Of a stretch of DNA of 44,549 nucleotides, positions 14,020-22,819 are shown piece after piece. The notes beneath the pieces were generated by a model. That model saw only the letters and a program-made list of their open reading frames with translations, did not search any database and was not told where the DNA came from. The DNA is from Defluviitaleaceae bacterium (lineage in GTDB: Bacteria > Bacillota > Clostridia > Lachnospirales > WRAX01): assembly GCA_009780485.1 (NCBI GenBank), contig WQZZ01000003.1, forward strand, positions 1 through 44,549, read 5' to 3'. The first letter of the stretch is position 1. Each line of letters starts with the position of its first letter. The position numbers were made by a program, and so were the translations under genes.

Positions 14020-16506
14020 ATGAAAAAAGTTAGAAATTTTGCAGCTTTACTACTCGCTTTCGTCATTGCAGTGCCAACAATGGTTTTTGGTTTTGAAAAC
14101 CGCACAGAAACGGACATTCGTCTGTTTATTGAAGGGGCAGAGGTGTCCACGGGTGAGCGAGGCAATGAACCTTTTAACGTGGATGGGCGTGTGTTTCTGC
14201 CAATACGTGCATTAACCACGGCTTTTGCACGTGAAGTCCACTGGGAGCCTACAAGCTCTAACCTACATTTTGGCACACGCTACAACGCCCTAAACCACTA
14301 CAATTTGGTGGTAACAATGGGTGGCTATAGCGAATTTACAGACCTTAATTTTATTGAAACCCTTAGCCCGCAAGCCTTTCAAGTGGATGACCGTGGCAAT
14401 ACCAGAAATTTTGAAGGCGTGCCGTTGTCAACTGTTTTAGATATTTTTACATTTGACATGTCCGATGCTTACGGATTTGCCTTTATTGCCGCTGATGGAA
14501 TGTCCACAATCGCAACCACCGAGGACGTAATGGAGCATGGTTGGCTTGTTATCGGTGAGGAGGGTGAACGCTTTACTAGTCGCTATGCTGGTGGACGTGG
14601 ACCATTTATGGTGGTTTTTGCCGAAGATGGTGTGCCTGGTCGCTGGGCTAGAATGCTTGTAGAAATTCAAGTTATTAACCAACCTGGGGAGTATATTTCT
14701 GAAAGACTAATCCAAGTCCTTGCTGACGGGGTGAATGTTGATTTTGCAGACGGTAATGGTAATTATGCAACCCCGTTTATGTTAGACGGTGTAATTTACC
14801 TGCCTGTTCGTGCATTGTCGGTTGCACTTGGCATGACGGTAAATTGGAATGCTAGTGAAAATGCAATTTATGTGGGTGCTACCCCGCAAACTTTCGATGT
14901 TGCTGAAGGCGGCTATTTGGTCGTGAACGCAGGCGGACACCGTATGGTTGTCACCATGGACGATATTCTAGAAATTGGTGTAGTAGACACTTATGCTGTT
15001 ATCCGTGGCGAACGCAGGGATTACAGTGGTGTTCCAATTATTTCAATCGTGGAATTTTTGGGGTTTGACGTGTCTTATGCAACTGGGCAGGTGACATTTG
15101 GCTCACGTGATGGGCATGGCACATCTGCGACCCCAGCGGAAGCTTTCGACCCGACCAACGGCTTTATCGTAATCGCTGAAAATGGTGAGCTTTTGGGGCA
15201 TTGGGAAGCTGGTGGGCGTGGACCTTTCATGGTAATTTTCGCCCAAGACGTTTTCGCCCAGCGTTTTATACGCTATTTGACCGATATTTCTGTCGAGGGT
15301 GTGCCTTCTCCCGCTGGTGGTGGTGTGGATGACCGCTGGAACAACCACCCATTAAGTATCGTAATTGGCGGTTTGTCCCTTAATCTTACCGCTAGCGTCA
15401 TCTATGCAATTGGTGCAAGTGACTTGGAGTGGAACAATCAGAACTTTGTAGCTGTGCCAATGGCTTCGATTATTGAGCATTTTAGTTTGGGTGAAGTTGC
15501 TGGTGGACGCATTGTTGCTGATAATGGTACGGAACATAACATAACTCCTGAAGACATTGAGAATATGTATATTGCAATATACCAAGCTGGACATGAGCCA
15601 GCAACCGACAATCACTTCACCACCGTGTTTGTCGAAGACACCAACAACCAACGCCGTATGCGTGGGCTTGCCACCATATACATTGACGCAGAAGTACAAG
15701 CCGGCTACCCACTAAATATTGAGATTGCAGGACGCACCTATGGCGTTACCGTAGAATTGTTGCAAGAATTAGGTGCAGAAGCCGTCACAGCACGTGACCG
15801 CAACTGGACAGGCACACCCATGACCGCTATAATCGAGCATTTCGACATCAACCTCGACGGCATTGCTGAGGGTGTAGTAATATCTGGTGGAACTGGCTTT
15901 ACCCAACCTTTCACAATTGAAGAACTGCTAGACGAAACCAATTTCTTCCTTGCATTTGAAGAAGACGGCGTGGCTCTTGAGATACAAGAAGGCACAAACA
16001 GCAACATTATGAGCCTTTTCGCCCATGACGAGCGTGCAACCCGTGGCGTGCGTGGCGTTGTAACCGTTCGCTTAATGGCGGAAGATGCTGGTGCTGATGT
16101 GTCAACCACCGTCGAAGGGCTTGAAGATGGTGAGTTTGTAATTCTTCGTGGTGAAGACACTTGGACAATAACCATGGATGACCTTGTAGAGATTGGCTTG
16201 GAAGATTTTGTAACCAACATTCCTACAGGTGGCGGTTCCACCAGATATTTCACTGGCGTGCGTTTATCCGCCATCCTTGAGAGTCAAAACATCAGACTTG
16301 ATGGGGCAACTAATTTCATAACCACATCTTGGGAAAGCACATTTTCTGCTGGATGGAACATCGCTACTGACCTTGATTATATTTTCATAGCGGTTGCAGA
16401 GGACGGCGAGGTGCTAAGTCCCCACAACGGTCCATTCTTTGGCGTGGTGCAACACCGTGGCTCAAACTTTAACCCAAGAAATTTACAAAGTATCAGAATT
16501 AACTAG
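14020..16506 (+). CDS. Secreted protein with two stalk domains and five SUOX-like repeats
   Basis: The 828-residue protein has a signal peptide (about residues 1-24, ending MVFGF). Its order is stalk domain (copper amine oxidase N-terminal-like, about 30-88, with GRVFLPIRAL), SUOX-like repeat 1 (92-217), stalk domain 2 (228-287, YLPVRALS), repeat 2 (298-426) and repeats 3-5 to the end. Repeat cores read FEGVPLSTVLDIF, YSGVPIISIVEFL, VAVPMASIIEHF, WTGTPMTAIIEHF and FTGVRLSAILES. Several repeats keep GGRGPFMV and a R(W/F)x-R motif. I see no cysteine. It may display several cofactor-binding modules on the wall. AGGAGGA precedes the ATG. Confidence 0.7.
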   Translation: MKKVRNFAALLLAFVIAVPTMVFGFENRTETDIRLFIEGAEVSTGERGNEPFNVDGRVFLPIRALTTAFAREVHWEPTSSNLHFGTRYNALNHYNLVVTMGGYSEFTDLNFIETLSPQAFQVDDRGNTRNFEGVPLSTVLDIFTFDMSDAYGFAFIAADGMSTIATTEDVMEHGWLVIGEEGERFTSRYAGGRGPFMVVFAEDGVPGRWARMLVEIQVINQPGEYISERLIQVLADGVNVDFADGNGNYATPFMLDGVIYLPVRALSVALGMTVNWNASENAIYVGATPQTFDVAEGGYLVVNAGGHRMVVTMDDILEIGVVDTYAVIRGERRDYSGVPIISIVEFLGFDVSYATGQVTFGSRDGHGTSATPAEAFDPTNGFIVIAENGELLGHWEAGGRGPFMVIFAQDVFAQRFIRYLTDISVEGVPSPAGGGVDDRWNNHPLSIVIGGLSLNLTASVIYAIGASDLEWNNQNFVAVPMASIIEHFSLGEVAGGRIVADNGTEHNITPEDIENMYIAIYQAGHEPATDNHFTTVFVEDTNNQRRMRGLATIYIDAEVQAGYPLNIEIAGRTYGVTVELLQELGAEAVTARDRNWTGTPMTAIIEHFDINLDGIAEGVVISGGTGFTQPFTIEELLDETNFFLAFEEDGVALEIQEGTNSNIMSLFAHDERATRGVRGVVTVRLMAEDAGADVSTTVEGLEDGEFVILRGEDTWTITMDDLVEIGLEDFVTNIPTGGGSTRYFTGVRLSAILESQNIRLDGATNFITTSWESTFSAGWNIATDLDYIFIAVAEDGEVLSPHNGPFFGVVQHRGSNFNPRNLQSIRIN

Positions 16507-16515
16507 CCCCCAAAT

Positions 16516-16570
16516 GGTAGTGGCGGGCATTGTCCGCCCTAATCCTGTCGGCACTAATCTCAGAGGTTGG
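16516..16570. repeat. Half palindromic element inside the ECF operon
   Basis: GGTAGTGGCGGGCATTGTCC followed by GTCGGCACTAATCTCA matches the left half of the 100-bp element with substitutions; the right half is lost. It lies between two genes of one operon, so a copy here is tolerated or has a processing role. Confidence 0.65.
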
Positions 16571-16587
16571 CTACTTAGGAAAGACAT

Positions 16588-17253
16588 ATGAGCGAATTTA
16601 TTGTAACAATCAAAAATTTGAACTTCAAATACAAAGACCGCTACCGACAAAGTAGCTTTGAACTGATTGTTGATGACTTTTTGACATGTGGTTGTACAGC
16701 CATCATGGGCGAAAACGGTAGTGGAAAAACCACCCTCGGAAAGCTGGTTGCAGGCATACTGCGACCAGCTTTTGGGTGCGTTTTTTACAATGACACAGAT
16801 ATTGCCGGCTTATCTCTAGCCCAAATTGGGCAACAAGTTGGCTATTTGTTCCAAGAGCCTAGCAGGCAGATTTTCGCTCCTAAGCCTTTGGAGGAGATTG
16901 CCATGCCACTAGAATTGCGTGGAATTCCCAAAAAGGAAGCCCACGAAAAAGCTATGGAAATGCTAGAAAAATTTGAGCTAAGCCATATTATAGACAGTGT
17001 AACATTTACCCTAAGCCGTGGGGAAAAACAACGACTGGCAATCGCCTCCGCTATGGTGATGCAACCAAAATATTTTGTGCTGGACGAGCCTACCACAGGA
17101 CTTGACAAAACCAGACGACAAATCCTAGCTGACACCTTGAAAAAATTGCAAGAGGACGGCATGGGTATTCTGTTAATAAGTCACGACATGGATTTTGTGG
17201 AAATGATGGGGGCTACCATACGACAGATGAAGGGTGGTCGGTTCGTTGAATAA
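16588..17253 (+). CDS. ECF transporter ATPase (A' component)
   Basis: The 221-residue ATPase shows Walker A GENGSGKTT, Q-loop LFQEPSRQIF, a signature with an unusual LSRGEKQRLA (Arg for the first Gly), Walker B FVLDEPTTGLD and switch LISHD. With the A component at 13359 it would make the ATPase heterodimer of a dedicated ECF transporter. AGGA lies 8 bases before the ATG. It overlaps the T component gene by 8 bp. Confidence 0.87.
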   Translation: MSEFIVTIKNLNFKYKDRYRQSSFELIVDDFLTCGCTAIMGENGSGKTTLGKLVAGILRPAFGCVFYNDTDIAGLSLAQIGQQVGYLFQEPSRQIFAPKPLEEIAMPLELRGIPKKEAHEKAMEMLEKFELSHIIDSVTFTLSRGEKQRLAIASAMVMQPKYFVLDEPTTGLDKTRRQILADTLKKLQEDGMGILLISHDMDFVEMMGATIRQMKGGRFVE

Positions 17254-18022
17254 CAAAAAACCCGACCCAAGGGTAATTTTTCTGTTGGTGCTGACTTTTT
17301 CCACTCTGGGTCTGCTAATTCGTGAAGATGTGGTGGCGATGGCAGGACTTCTCGTCCTAATCTTGATTTTCTCTGCAATGCTAGGCGTACAACTTCGTAG
17401 AATTTTCGGACGCATCAAACGACTTTTGCAAATAATGATACTTGTAACTCTTATGCGAAGCTTCTTCGCCCCTGCTGGCATTACACTTTTTGCTATTGCC
17501 GAAGTGCCAATCCTTACCACGGGGGGTATTGCTACGGGGCTTTTGGTGGCAATGCGTCTAATTTTGTTTATCATTGGGGCGGCGATGCTGACTGTGTACC
17601 CCGCCCGTGCCTTGATACAAGCCATGGTGCAAATGAAAATACCTTATGAAATGGCGTATATGGTTAGTATTGGATTGCGTTTTGTCCCGCAGTTTGCACA
17701 GGAACTACAAGACAGTCTAATTGCTTTACAGCTACGTGGGGTGGAAATTAAAAAACTGAAATTACGTAAAAGGTTGGGGTTGTACAGCTATTTGCTTCTG
17801 CCCACCCTTGTTTCTAGCCTGCAACAAGCCAAAGAATTAGCTATGTCTATGGAAATGCGGGGTTTTCGTGCTTTACCAAAGCGAACAAGTTTTTTCACCC
17901 TGACCATTGAAGCCAAGGATTACGTTATGGTGTTTAGCGTTTTAGCGATGGCAATCGCCATCGGCTTCACGATTTTCAACCACGACTTTTTTGAAGCATT
18001 AATGAATACTATCACTCTTTGA
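17246..18022 (+). CDS. ECF transporter transmembrane (T) component
   Basis: The 258-residue membrane protein has about five helices and the two Ala/Arg/Gly coupling motifs of EcfT: ALQLRGVE (about residue 170) and SMEMRGF (about residue 208). TTG 17246 is preferred since AGGGTGG ends 8 bases before it and the codon overlaps the A' stop; GTG 17234 is an alternative. It completes the S-A-A'-T set of this operon, distinct from the second ECF module at 22.9-26.2 kb. Confidence 0.85.
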   Translation: MNNKKPDPRVIFLLVLTFSTLGLLIREDVVAMAGLLVLILIFSAMLGVQLRRIFGRIKRLLQIMILVTLMRSFFAPAGITLFAIAEVPILTTGGIATGLLVAMRLILFIIGAAMLTVYPARALIQAMVQMKIPYEMAYMVSIGLRFVPQFAQELQDSLIALQLRGVEIKKLKLRKRLGLYSYLLLPTLVSSLQQAKELAMSMEMRGFRALPKRTSFFTLTIEAKDYVMVFSVLAMAIAIGFTIFNHDFFEALMNTITL

Positions 18023-18047
18023 CACTCATATTTTTTTGAATGATAAA
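18019..18047 (+). promoter_or_regulatory. Candidate promoter
   Basis: TTGACA (18019-18024), 17-bp T-rich spacer, GATAAA (18042-18047). It overlaps the T-component stop codon and is 18 bases before the next ATG, so the next gene would have a very short leader. The -10 matches four of six positions. Confidence 0.5.
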
Positions 18048-18064
18048 ATGGAGGTATGTTAAAA

Positions 18065-18664
18065 ATGATTGAAAAAAATCTTTTTGATGTAAAGTTGACG
18101 CTTGAACTCCCAAATTACTCCCTTTACGAGTTGGGATATATTTTAGTTGACCTAAACCAACTCTTTGTGTTTTGTGATTTGTTGGAAGAAGGGTATGTTG
18201 GTCTTGCTGTAGATAAATTTCACAATCAATATTTGTCCAGACGCTCAAAGTTGCTACAAGAGAAGGGTTCTAGATATGAAATAACAAGCATATCTAACGG
18301 AAGCATCATTATGCAGATTACAGGCTTAGGTTCTCTTGCTGTTATTGTTTTACGCTTGATTCTGGATTGTGTGAAAGAGTCTAATAAACTAAGAGGGGAA
18401 ATTATTAAATTTAATATTGAAGTTGATGAGGAAAAATACCATGAGTTGAAGCGCATTATTGATGAAGTTAAGGAATACGAAGCTGAGTTCAACATGGAAA
18501 TCCTCATAAGTATTCTTGTGTCGAAGGGCTTTTTGATTAGGGCGTATGACCACGACTTGTACAAAATAGAAGGGATATTCGAAAGATACGCAAAACGCAT
18601 TGAATCTGTAATGCATATTCCTAGGTACAAAAAGCGGTCGCATACCTCACAAAGAAGGGGGTAA
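18065..18664 (+). CDS. Hypothetical protein with one hydrophobic segment
   Basis: I do not recognise this 199-residue protein. ATG 18065 is chosen because GGAGG (18050-18054) lies 10 bases before it; the ATG at 18056 is too close. One likely transmembrane stretch lies around residues 78-100 (ITGLGSLAVIVLRLILDCV), flanked by charged helical regions. The C-terminus is basic (RYKKRSHTSQRRG). Five bases separate it from the MobB-like gene, so it may head that operon. Confidence 0.65.
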   Translation: MIEKNLFDVKLTLELPNYSLYELGYILVDLNQLFVFCDLLEEGYVGLAVDKFHNQYLSRRSKLLQEKGSRYEITSISNGSIIMQITGLGSLAVIVLRLILDCVKESNKLRGEIIKFNIEVDEEKYHELKRIIDEVKEYEAEFNMEILISILVSKGFLIRAYDHDLYKIEGIFERYAKRIESVMHIPRYKKRSHTSQRRG

Positions 18665-18668
18665 ACGC

Positions 18669-19463
18669 ATGAAAGTTTTAAGTATTTGTGGTATTTCGGG
18701 CAGTGGTAAGACAACAACAATTGAAGTAATTATTGCGGAGTTAGTTCGCCGTGGTTATCGGGTGGGGTCTGTGAAGGATATACATAACGAACAATTTGCC
18801 ATAGACCCAAGAGAGGACAGCAACACCAACCGCCACAAGCGGGCAGGTGCAACATTGGTTACAGCAAGGGGTTTTTACGAAACCGACATCTTATACCCTA
18901 GCCAGTTACCTATGGATAAGGTTCTGGACATTTATGAACGTGAAGGCTATGATTGGGTGGTTTTGGAAGGCGTGGACTGCATCAAAGTGCCAACCATAGT
19001 CACCGCCTATGGAACAACAGATTTGGAGCAAAAATGGTCTGACATGGCTTTTGCTCTGTCGGGTCGTTTGTCGATGGAGATGTCGGAATATAATGGCAAA
19101 CCCGCTATTGATGCAACTACAAACCCCCAGCAATTGGTGGATTTGATAGAGCTGAAAGTTTATGACCGTCTGCCGAATTTTCCAGATGAATGTTGTATGG
19201 TTTGTGGTTACAGTTGCAACGGATTGGCATCAGCCATAATCGCTGGCAAGGCACGTCGTGCGGATTGCGTTGCCGACAAGGGTATTGAACTACTGGTAAA
19301 TGGACGCAAAATTAAAATGGTGCCATTTGTGCAGGAGGTTTTGAGAAATGCTTTGGTTGGGGTGGTAAGTACACTTGATGGCTACGAAAAGGGGTGCGAT
19401 ATTGAAATTAAACTCACAGACCATTTATTTCAACAGCAAAAGAAATCAAGTCCGACTGATTGA
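18669..19463 (+). CDS. MobB-like GTPase with Cys-rich C-terminal region
   Basis: The 264-residue protein begins with a MobB domain: P-loop GISGSGKTTT (residues 8-17), then KDIHNEQF and EDSNTNRHKRAGA, matching the KH(T/H)H...DS.RHRKAGA region of molybdopterin-guanine dinucleotide biosynthesis protein B. A second part contains Cys175, 176, 179, 183 and 200 (CCMVCGYSC), a metal- or Fe-S-type cluster seen in clostridial MobB relatives. AAGGGGG precedes the ATG. MobB binds GTP and cofactor precursors in Mo/W cofactor maturation, which fits the upstream ECF/SUOX-like operon. It overlaps the following gene. Confidence 0.75.
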   Translation: MKVLSICGISGSGKTTTIEVIIAELVRRGYRVGSVKDIHNEQFAIDPREDSNTNRHKRAGATLVTARGFYETDILYPSQLPMDKVLDIYEREGYDWVVLEGVDCIKVPTIVTAYGTTDLEQKWSDMAFALSGRLSMEMSEYNGKPAIDATTNPQQLVDLIELKVYDRLPNFPDECCMVCGYSCNGLASAIIAGKARRADCVADKGIELLVNGRKIKMVPFVQEVLRNALVGVVSTLDGYEKGCDIEIKLTDHLFQQQKKSSPTD

Positions 19464-20013
19464 TGGGCGGGTGGAGAAAGTCCACGCAACATCCGAAAAA
19501 GCTGACTTTGAAGCCAGTAGATTGACCCAGTTGTACAAGGCTGGACTTGATGTGCCAAAGGTAATTGATGTTGTTGAAAATGTGGTTATTATGGAGTATA
19601 TAAACGCCAAACCTTTACCTGATTTGATTGATGAATGGGAGCAAAACCCCGATGTTATTTCCCAGGAAAAGGCAGCGAAGGGCTTGGTTGAATGGCTGGA
19701 AGCCTTTTATAAAGCCGTTGACACAGGCGAAAGTCGAGGGGATATAAACGGCAGAAACTTTCTATTTGATGGGGAGAAAATATGGGGTGTAGACTTTGAG
19801 GAAGTCGCTCATGGCACGCCTTTGGAGGACATAGGGCAACTTCTTGCCTTCATCACCACCTATCACCCCGCCCACACCGACCTGAAAATCCGATTATCTC
19901 GCATAATTGCACAGTGGGCGGCGGAGATTTTCCGCATCGACCCTACCGAAATTAAGCGACAACAGGAATTGGCTGTTGAATTTTTACAAAGCCGTAGAAA
20001 GGGCATAAAATGA
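19402..20013 (+). CDS. Protein kinase-fold small-molecule or protein kinase
   Basis: The product of about 203 residues keeps the catalytic part of the kinase fold: RGDINGRNFLFDGEKIWGVD resembles the loop D-x-x-x-x-N followed by DF(E/D). The N-lobe is short and the HRD histidine is replaced by Gly. This is closer to RIO/APH-like kinases than to eukaryotic-type ones. TTG 19402 has AGGGGTG five bases upstream; ATG 19378 is an alternative. Both lie within the end of the MobB-like gene. Its stop overlaps the HAD gene, so a kinase and phosphatase are translated together. Confidence 0.6.
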   Translation: MKLNSQTIYFNSKRNQVRLIDGRVEKVHATSEKADFEASRLTQLYKAGLDVPKVIDVVENVVIMEYINAKPLPDLIDEWEQNPDVISQEKAAKGLVEWLEAFYKAVDTGESRGDINGRNFLFDGEKIWGVDFEEVAHGTPLEDIGQLLAFITTYHPAHTDLKIRLSRIIAQWAAEIFRIDPTEIKRQQELAVEFLQSRRKGIK

Positions 20014-20711
20014 AGGTTTTAGTTTTTGATTTGGGTGGCACGTTGATGGAGTATGAAGGTATGCCTAATTCTTGGACGGGTTATTATCAAGTAGGTTTTG
20101 AAGCTATAAACGACGATTTCGGATTAGGCTTGTCACAAGTCGACATACAAAAATCCTGCGAGATTTTGACGAGCAAGAACGCACGTGTGGTATATCGTGA
20201 AATTGAATATACACCCAATGAAATTTTTGCAAAAGTGACCGCTCATTGGCACAAAAAGATGGATTTGGACGACATAATAAATAGCTTTTTCAAAGGGCAT
20301 GAGCTGAAGCCCGTCATTTATAAGGATACCATTGACTATTTGTGCCACTTGAGAAGGAAAGGCATTAAAATTGCCGCACTGACTGACCTGCCCACCGCCA
20401 TGCCTGATGAAATTTTCAAAAAAGACATACCAGAAATTCTGTCTCATCTTGATTTGTATGTGTCGTCTTTAACCTGTGGTTTTCGCAAACCCAACAAAAA
20501 CGGGCTTTTGTATATATCTGAATATTTCGGTGTTGACGTTTGTGACCTTATTTTCATTGGTGATGAGGAAAAGGATATTAAAGCAGCGAAAAATGCCAGT
20601 TGTGTGTCAGTGTTGATTGATAGGAAAAATGACAAAAAAGATTATGGTCAAGATTTTACAGTAACTTCCTTGTCTGAATTAGAACAAATTTTGGAAGCTG
20701 GTGGTGAGTAA
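20010..20711 (+). CDS. HAD superfamily hydrolase
   Basis: The 233-residue cytosolic protein has HAD motif I as VFDLGGTLMEY (Asp as nucleophile; the acid/base position is Gly instead of Asp), motif II near LTDLP, motif III Lys in FRKPNKNG and motif IV IFIGDEEKDI. The DxG form of motif I weakens prediction of full phosphatase activity. It begins in the kinase-like gene's stop (ATGA) and overlaps the next gene's start, so the four genes 18669-21882 form one operon. Confidence 0.75.
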   Translation: MKVLVFDLGGTLMEYEGMPNSWTGYYQVGFEAINDDFGLGLSQVDIQKSCEILTSKNARVVYREIEYTPNEIFAKVTAHWHKKMDLDDIINSFFKGHELKPVIYKDTIDYLCHLRRKGIKIAALTDLPTAMPDEIFKKDIPEILSHLDLYVSSLTCGFRKPNKNGLLYISEYFGVDVCDLIFIGDEEKDIKAAKNASCVSVLIDRKNDKKDYGQDFTVTSLSELEQILEAGGE

Positions 20712-21882
20712 AGTGCAATTCCCTGTAATTGTAGTGGGCGGCGGGGCGGCGGGCATGATGGCGGCTGCCACTGCTGGCAAGGGTGCATTGCTGTTGGAGA
20801 AGAATGACAGGCTAGGCATAAAACTTGGAATCACGGGCAATGGACGTTGTAATATAACCAACGACTGTGACGTTGAGCAATTAATTGAAAAAACTTTGCA
20901 CAACCCTTATTTTTTATATAGTGCCTTTTATACTTTACCACCAAGTGAAGTGATTACCCTATTTAATAGGCTTGGTGTTGTAACGAAAGTTGAGGCCGAC
21001 GGGCGGGTTTTCCCTGCTTCTGACAAATCAAGCGAAGTGATTTCTGTGTTGTCTCGCTACATAGAGCAACAAGGGGCGAAAGTTTGCCTTAATTCGGATG
21101 TTGTTGGCATTACAAAAGATGATGGTGTTTTTTGTGTCGAGTTGGCTGGTGGTGAGATTTTAAGGGCAAACAAGGTGATTTTAGCGACAGGCGGGTTAAG
21201 TTATCCTGCAACAGGCTCAACAGGGTCAGGGCTTAAATTTGCCAAGGCATTGGGGCATACAGTTGTTGATACTAGACCCACCCTAGCTCCCCTAGTTTGT
21301 GCTGAACCTTGGGTCTCTGACCTGATGGGCCTTTCTTTGTCCGATGTGGAGATGACAGCAAGTGATTTTTGCGGCACGGGTGACATAATATTCACCCACT
21401 TTGGTATTTCTGGACCACTGGCAATTACCGCAAGTGGATATATCAAAGGTGGCAAAATTACTATAAATATAGCACCTTGGATTAATGACCAAAGCGTTTT
21501 ATTGGAATTTAATAAGGCTCCAAATCGAGACATAAGGAATGTTTTAGGGGGGCTTTTGCCGAAAGCGATTGTTCCTGTTATTTTGCAGTTGGCGGGCATT
21601 TCTGCTGATAAAAAGGTAAATGGAATTACCAAAGAGGAGAGGGGGCGTCTGATTACCCAAATCTCAGGCTTGGCACTTACTGTCACAGGCAACCGTGGTT
21701 ACAAAGAGGCAGTCATAACATCAGGAGGTGTCTGTGTGGATGAAATTGACCCATCCACCATGGAATCCAAGATTGTGCAAGGATTATACTTTGCAGGAGA
21801 AATGATGGATGTCCATGCCGTCACAGGTGGCTACAACCTACAAATCGCCTTTAGCACAGGTTACTTAGCTGGTTTACCTTAA
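20701..21882 (+). CDS. HI0933/BaiN-family FAD-dependent oxidoreductase
   Basis: The 393-residue flavoprotein begins with a Rossmann dinucleotide motif VVGGGAAGMMAA, followed by LGITGNGRCNITND, VEADGRVFPASDKSSEV and ATGGLSYPATGSTG, then the C-terminal GGVCVDEID and GGYNLQIAFSTG, all family signatures of YhiN/HI0933-type proteins. Starts at GTG 20701, 20704 or 20713 are possible. The physiological substrate of this widespread family is mostly unknown. It closes the MobB-kinase-HAD operon. Confidence 0.85.
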   Translation: MVSKVQFPVIVVGGGAAGMMAAATAGKGALLLEKNDRLGIKLGITGNGRCNITNDCDVEQLIEKTLHNPYFLYSAFYTLPPSEVITLFNRLGVVTKVEADGRVFPASDKSSEVISVLSRYIEQQGAKVCLNSDVVGITKDDGVFCVELAGGEILRANKVILATGGLSYPATGSTGSGLKFAKALGHTVVDTRPTLAPLVCAEPWVSDLMGLSLSDVEMTASDFCGTGDIIFTHFGISGPLAITASGYIKGGKITINIAPWINDQSVLLEFNKAPNRDIRNVLGGLLPKAIVPVILQLAGISADKKVNGITKEERGRLITQISGLALTVTGNRGYKEAVITSGGVCVDEIDPSTMESKIVQGLYFAGEMMDVHAVTGGYNLQIAFSTGYLAGLP

Positions 21883-22034
21883 AGAAGTGTAAGTTATTAT
21901 TACATCGAGGTCGTGAAGTAAGTTGTTAGTTTAATTTGCTCAGGACTATGCTATGATTATTGGAGTGAGCTTAAAGTCTTAGCTATTACTTTTAATATAA
22001 TCCAAAAGTTTAATTTTGCCATGAGGGAGATTCT

Positions 22035-22681
22035 GTGAAAGTATTGTGCATATCTGCATCAAACAATTTCAAAGAAGGCATAAACGAAACGTCTTCTTTT
22101 ATCATTTGCAAGCGCATAAAAAAAAGAAAACACCGCAGGCTGACTGCCATGTTCTCGAATTAAAGGACTATACACTTAATCCTTGTACCAACTGTGTGAA
22201 ATGTTTGAACAGTAGTCGCTGTGTGATTGATGATATGTTTAACGAAATTTATGAAAAGATACTTGACTGCGACGCTCTTTTTATTGTTTCGCCACACTAT
22301 GCACCAATCCCTGCCAAGCTGTGCATGATTATGGAAAAAATGGAATCCATTTGGTTCCACCCTTGGCTAAAAGACAACTCCTATCGACCAGAGATAGTAG
22401 GTATTCCAACAGGGGTTATTTCACACGGTGGAATAGGTAAAGAGGGTGGATTGAGAGAATATGAAAGAGTTGTCAATTACCCGATTGCAAACTGGCTGTT
22501 TACAATCCCTAAGTCACATGAAGACACACGCCAGCTAAAGTTAATAGAATTTGATGATGACTGGAAATACGGCATTAACGTGCCACCTGTGTTGGATTTT
22601 GAAGAATGGTCAAAGTTGCAAGCTTCTATATTTGGCAGTTATGTTGATAAAGTTATCCAGTCCTGCAATTCAACAATTTAG
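22035..22681 (+). CDS. NADPH-dependent FMN reductase/flavodoxin-fold protein, apparent -1 frameshift
   Basis: GTG 22035 with AGGGAG upstream opens MKVLCISASNNF, a normal flavodoxin-fold N-terminus, but this frame ends after the run of eight A at 22118-22125. The remainder (DCHVLELKDYTLNPC, then NCVKCLNSSRC and VSPHYAPIPAKLCMIMEKME) is in the -1 frame to 22681. A -1 slip on A-AAA-AAA would join them into one 214-215 residue protein. The cysteine pair pattern C-x-x-C is typical of iron-sulfur-associated flavodoxin-like reductases. This could be a sequencing or assembly error, a mutation, or programmed frameshifting; the sequence cannot decide. Confidence 0.65.
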
Positions 22682-22698
22682 TGAGTTTTTAATAGATG

Positions 22699-22738
22699 AA
22701 GCAGATGCCTCCTTAACGAAGTATCTGCTTTCTTTATT
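22699..22738 (+). terminator. Terminator after the flavodoxin-like gene
   Basis: AAGCAGAT (22699-22706) pairs with ATCTGCTT (22723-22730), then TCTTTATT. Confidence 0.65.
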
Positions 22739-22819
22739 ATCCAACAACCGTTGTTGTTTACACCTTTTTTGACACGACCATTATATTGTTTTATAGATTA
22801 GTTGTCTGATAAAAAAGTG

